Under the pieces are notes generated by a model. The model was not told where the DNA came from. It ran no database searches and saw only the letters and a list, made by a program, of their open reading frames with translations. 49,864 bases of DNA from a virus. This document shows positions 48,672 through 49,864 of this stretch, one piece after another. The stretch is taken from positions 1 through 49,864 of IMG/VR virus record IMGVR_UViG_3300032236_000839. One strand, given 5' to 3'. The position numbers and the translations under genes are program-made. The stretch's first letter is position 1, and every line of letters starts with the position of its first letter.

Positions 48672-48745
48672 TGGAATGTAGCTCAGTTGGTTAGAGTGCT
48701 GTCCTGATAAGACAGATGTCGTGAGTTCAAATCTCACCATTCCAA
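48672..48745 (+). tRNA. tRNA-Ile (GAU)
   Basis: Acceptor TGGAATG/CATTCCA, anticodon CTGTC-CTGATAA-GACAG, T arm GTGAG-TTCAAAT-CTCAC. Confidence 0.92.
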
Positions 48746-48797
48746 TTGTTGCCTTTGGGCAACATAAAACCCTTATGGGTTGCTTCAAGACAACATT

Positions 48798-48888
48798 GGA
48801 AGTGTGGCAGAGTCCGGTTTATTGCAGAATCCTGCTAAGATTCCGTGTCAAGTAATTGGCACCACTGGTTCAAATCCAGTCACTTCCG
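48798..48888 (+). tRNA. tRNA-Ser (GCU)
   Basis: Acceptor GGAAGTG/CACTTCC, anticodon GAATC-CTGCTAA-GATTC, long variable arm (GTGTC...GGCAC), T arm CTGG-TTCAAAT-CCAG. Confidence 0.92.
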
Positions 48889-48890
48889 TT

Positions 48891-48980
48891 GAGAGAGCAT
48901 CTTGGTTGATGGGCACGACGGTGTTAGAGACGGTTCGATTCCGTCCTTTGGCAATGGTGGTTCGATTCCACCTTCTCTCA
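48891..48980 (+). pseudogene. Aberrant tRNA-like element with two T arms
   Basis: Outer stem GAGAGAG/TTCTCTC and a terminal T arm GGTGG-TTCGATT-CCACC, but also a second T arm GACGG-TTCGATT-CCGTC inside (48929-48945). No clean anticodon stem is found. The only candidate loop, GTGTTAG (GUU, Asn), has two mismatches in its stem. It may be a chimeric or decayed tRNA. Confidence 0.4.
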
Positions 48981-48985
48981 AACCT

Positions 48986-49070
48986 GGAGAATTGTCCGAG
49001 AGGATTATGGTGCAAACTTGGAAAGTTTGTGTGGATAAAACCACCAGAGGTTCGAATCCTCTATTCTCCG
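48986..49070 (+). tRNA. tRNA-Ser (GGA)
   Basis: Acceptor GGAGAAT/ATTCTCC, anticodon CAAAC-TTGGAAA-GTTTG, variable arm GTGG...CCAC, T arm AGAGG-TTCGAAT-CCTCT. Confidence 0.92.
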
Positions 49071-49161
49071 TTGGAAACATCCTATAAACATAGCGCCGAT
49101 ATTTCCTCTTATATTAGAGGTTTGGATACTTTCCTTGACCGTCGCGGGTAAACGGTCTTTC

Positions 49162-49233
49162 GGCAGTATAGTTCAGTGATAGAACAGAAGATTCATACCC
49201 TTCTCGTCGGTGGTTTGATTCCACCTACTGTCA
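49162..49233 (+). tRNA. tRNA-Met (CAU)
   Basis: Acceptor GGCAGTA/TACTGTC, anticodon GAAGA-TTCATAC-CCTTC with an A-C pair next to the loop, T arm GGTGG-TTTGATT-CCACC. An Ile-type lysidine tRNA cannot be excluded. Two hairpins (CCTCT/AGAGG and GACCGT/ACGGTC) fill the gap before it. Confidence 0.85.
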
Positions 49234-49234
49234 T

Positions 49235-49306
49235 GTGCCATTATCCTAGTGGTTAAGGAACCTGTTTGTGAAACAGGGTAGACGAGTTCAAATCTCGTAT
49301 GGCACC
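49235..49306 (+). tRNA. tRNA-His (GUG)
   Basis: Acceptor GTGCCAT/ATGGCAC, anticodon CCTGT-TTGTGAA-ACAGG, T arm ACGAG-TTCAAAT-CTCGT, discriminator C as in tRNA-His. The base before the acceptor is T, not the G usually encoded at -1. Confidence 0.9.
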
Positions 49307-49308
49307 CC

Positions 49309-49381
49309 GCCCGATTAGCTCAGTGGCCAGAGCAATTGTCTAGTAAACAATAGGTCATCAGTTCAAATCTGATATTGGGCT
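49309..49381 (+). tRNA. tRNA-Thr (AGU)
   Basis: Acceptor GCCCGAT/ATTGGGC, anticodon ATTGT-CTAGTAA-ACAAT, T arm ATCAG-TTCAAAT-CTGAT. The anticodon reads AGU, unusual in bacteria and phages. Confidence 0.85.
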
Positions 49382-49384
49382 CTC

Positions 49385-49409
49385 AACTACCGAGTAATCC
49401 TCGGTAGTT
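49385..49409 (+). other. Intergenic hairpin in the tRNA array
   Basis: A perfect 10-bp stem AACTACCGAG/CTCGGTAGTT with loop TAATC between tRNA-Thr and tRNA-Cys. No T run follows. Confidence 0.7.
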
Positions 49410-49415
49410 CAATAT

Positions 49416-49489
49416 GTCTAGGTGGCAGAGTGGTCGAATGCGGAAGTCTGCAAAACTTCTTATCGTGGGTTCGAATCCCACCCTAGACT
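49416..49489 (+). tRNA. tRNA-Cys (GCA)
   Basis: Acceptor GTCTAGG/CCTAGAC, anticodon GAAGT-CTGCAAA-ACTTC, T arm GTGGG-TTCGAAT-CCCAC. Confidence 0.92.
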
Positions 49490-49490
49490 T

Positions 49491-49518
49491 TTAATCCCGT
49501 TGATTTCCACGGGATTAA
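49491..49518 (+). other. Intergenic hairpin in the tRNA array
   Basis: A perfect 10-bp stem TTAATCCCGT/ACGGGATTAA with an 8-base loop between tRNA-Cys and tRNA-Gln. Confidence 0.7.
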
Positions 49519-49523
49519 CTTAT

Positions 49524-49597
49524 TCCCAAGTAGACAAATTGGTAAAGTCACCTCGCTTTGAACGAGTTGTTTGGAGGTTCGACCCCTTCCTTGGGAG
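49524..49597 (+). tRNA. tRNA-Gln (UUG)
   Basis: Acceptor TCCCAAG/CTTGGGA, anticodon CTCG-CTTTGAA-CGAG, T arm around TTCGACC. Confidence 0.87.
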
Positions 49598-49600
49598 CCT

Positions 49601-49674
49601 GCCCGATTGATGGAATTGGTATACATACTTGCCTTAGAAGCAAGGTTTTACAGGTTCGAGTCCTGTATCGGGCA
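49601..49674 (+). tRNA. tRNA-Leu (UAG)
   Basis: Acceptor GCCCGAT/ATCGGGC, anticodon CTTGC-CTTAGAA-GCAAG, T arm ACAGG-TTCGAGT-CCTGT. The D arm is Leu-like but the variable region is only about five bases, not the usual long arm. Confidence 0.9.
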
Positions 49675-49691
49675 TTGGATTTTATATCCAA
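49675..49691 (+). other. Intergenic hairpin in the tRNA array
   Basis: TTGGAT/ATCCAA 6-bp stem with loop TTTAT between tRNA-Leu and tRNA-Trp. Confidence 0.5.
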
Positions 49692-49697
49692 ACATAT

Positions 49698-49768
49698 GCG
49701 GGATTGGTCTAATGGTAAGACAAGAGATTCCAAACCTCTTGATGTGGGTTCGATTCCTACATCCCGTG
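49698..49768 (+). tRNA. tRNA-Trp (CCA)
   Basis: Acceptor GCGGGAT/ATCCCGT, anticodon loop TTCCAAA in a stem with an A-C pair at the loop edge, T arm GTGGG-TTCGATT-CCTAC. Confidence 0.88.
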
Positions 49769-49772
49769 CCAT

Positions 49773-49846
49773 GTCTTCTTAACTCAGTGGACTAGAGTGC
49801 TTGGCTACGAACCAAGAAGTCGTAGGTTCAAATCCTACAGAAGACG
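49773..49846 (+). tRNA. tRNA-Arg (ACG)
   Basis: Acceptor GTCTTCT/AGAAGAC, anticodon CTTGG-CTACGAA-CCAAG, T arm GTAGG-TTCAAAT-CCTAC. The anticodon ACG would be inosine-modified. Last complete tRNA; the array may continue past the edge. Confidence 0.92.
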
Positions 49847-49864
49847 CTTGACTATCTCTTATAG

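Noticed and set aside
48780-49151. Several frames of 60-120 aa on both strands in the tRNA array
   Set aside because: They run through tRNA genes, whose structures explain the sequence. The translations have no plausible domain.

Overview
The window looks like part of the genome of a T4-like cyanophage (a myovirus infecting marine Synechococcus or Prochlorococcus). Four signals support this: a photosystem II psbA gene split by a group I intron, many T4-type late promoter boxes (ATAAATA), proteins starting with the T4 capsid-targeting peptide, and a dense tRNA array. The DNA is AT-rich. Every gene is on the + strand except one HNH endonuclease inside the tRNA array. No stretch longer than about 300 bases lacks a gene, intron or RNA.

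Layout. (1) 1-8760: virion adhesion genes. They are a collagen-like fibre cut by the window edge, a LamG-like protein, a 1005-aa structural protein, an S74-chaperone fibre and two RCC1-like beta-propeller proteins. (2) 8791-27533: a late operon of about 18.8 kb with overlapping genes, mostly glycosyltransferases, methyltransferases, 2OG-Fe(II) oxygenase-like proteins and a sulfotransferase. A third RCC1 gene of 1146 aa sits inside it, and a strong terminator closes it at 27641. (3) 27771-37861: small unknown genes around a Dps ferritin, psbA with a 212-nt intron, a metallophosphoesterase and four GIY-YIG endonucleases. (4) 37858-40123: a sugar-nucleotide cassette (cytidylyltransferase, RfbC-like epimerase, SDR) between 105-bp direct repeats. 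(5) 40119-46873: small conserved genes, then four proteins with T4-type capsid-targeting peptides (one GNAT-like) and two paralogues with a related LQEA start. (6) 47224 to the right edge: at least 17 tRNAs, two aberrant tRNA-like elements, intergenic hairpins and the HNH gene.

How it may work together. Propeller fibres and the glycan operon probably build and modify host-recognition structures. psbA and Dps probably support host photosynthesis and oxidative balance during infection. The capsid-targeted proteins are candidates for packaging in the head and delivery with the DNA. The homing endonucleases look like active genomic parasites: two carry a near-identical regulatory leader, one has invaded the 5' end of a gene, and one sits in the tRNA array.

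The points most worth a second look are the capsid-targeting cohort including an acetyltransferase-like member, the twin-promoter stem-loop leaders of two GIY-YIG genes with compensatory base changes, and the sugar cassette flanked by repeats in a way that would allow clean excision. All homology statements come from reading motifs, not from database searches.
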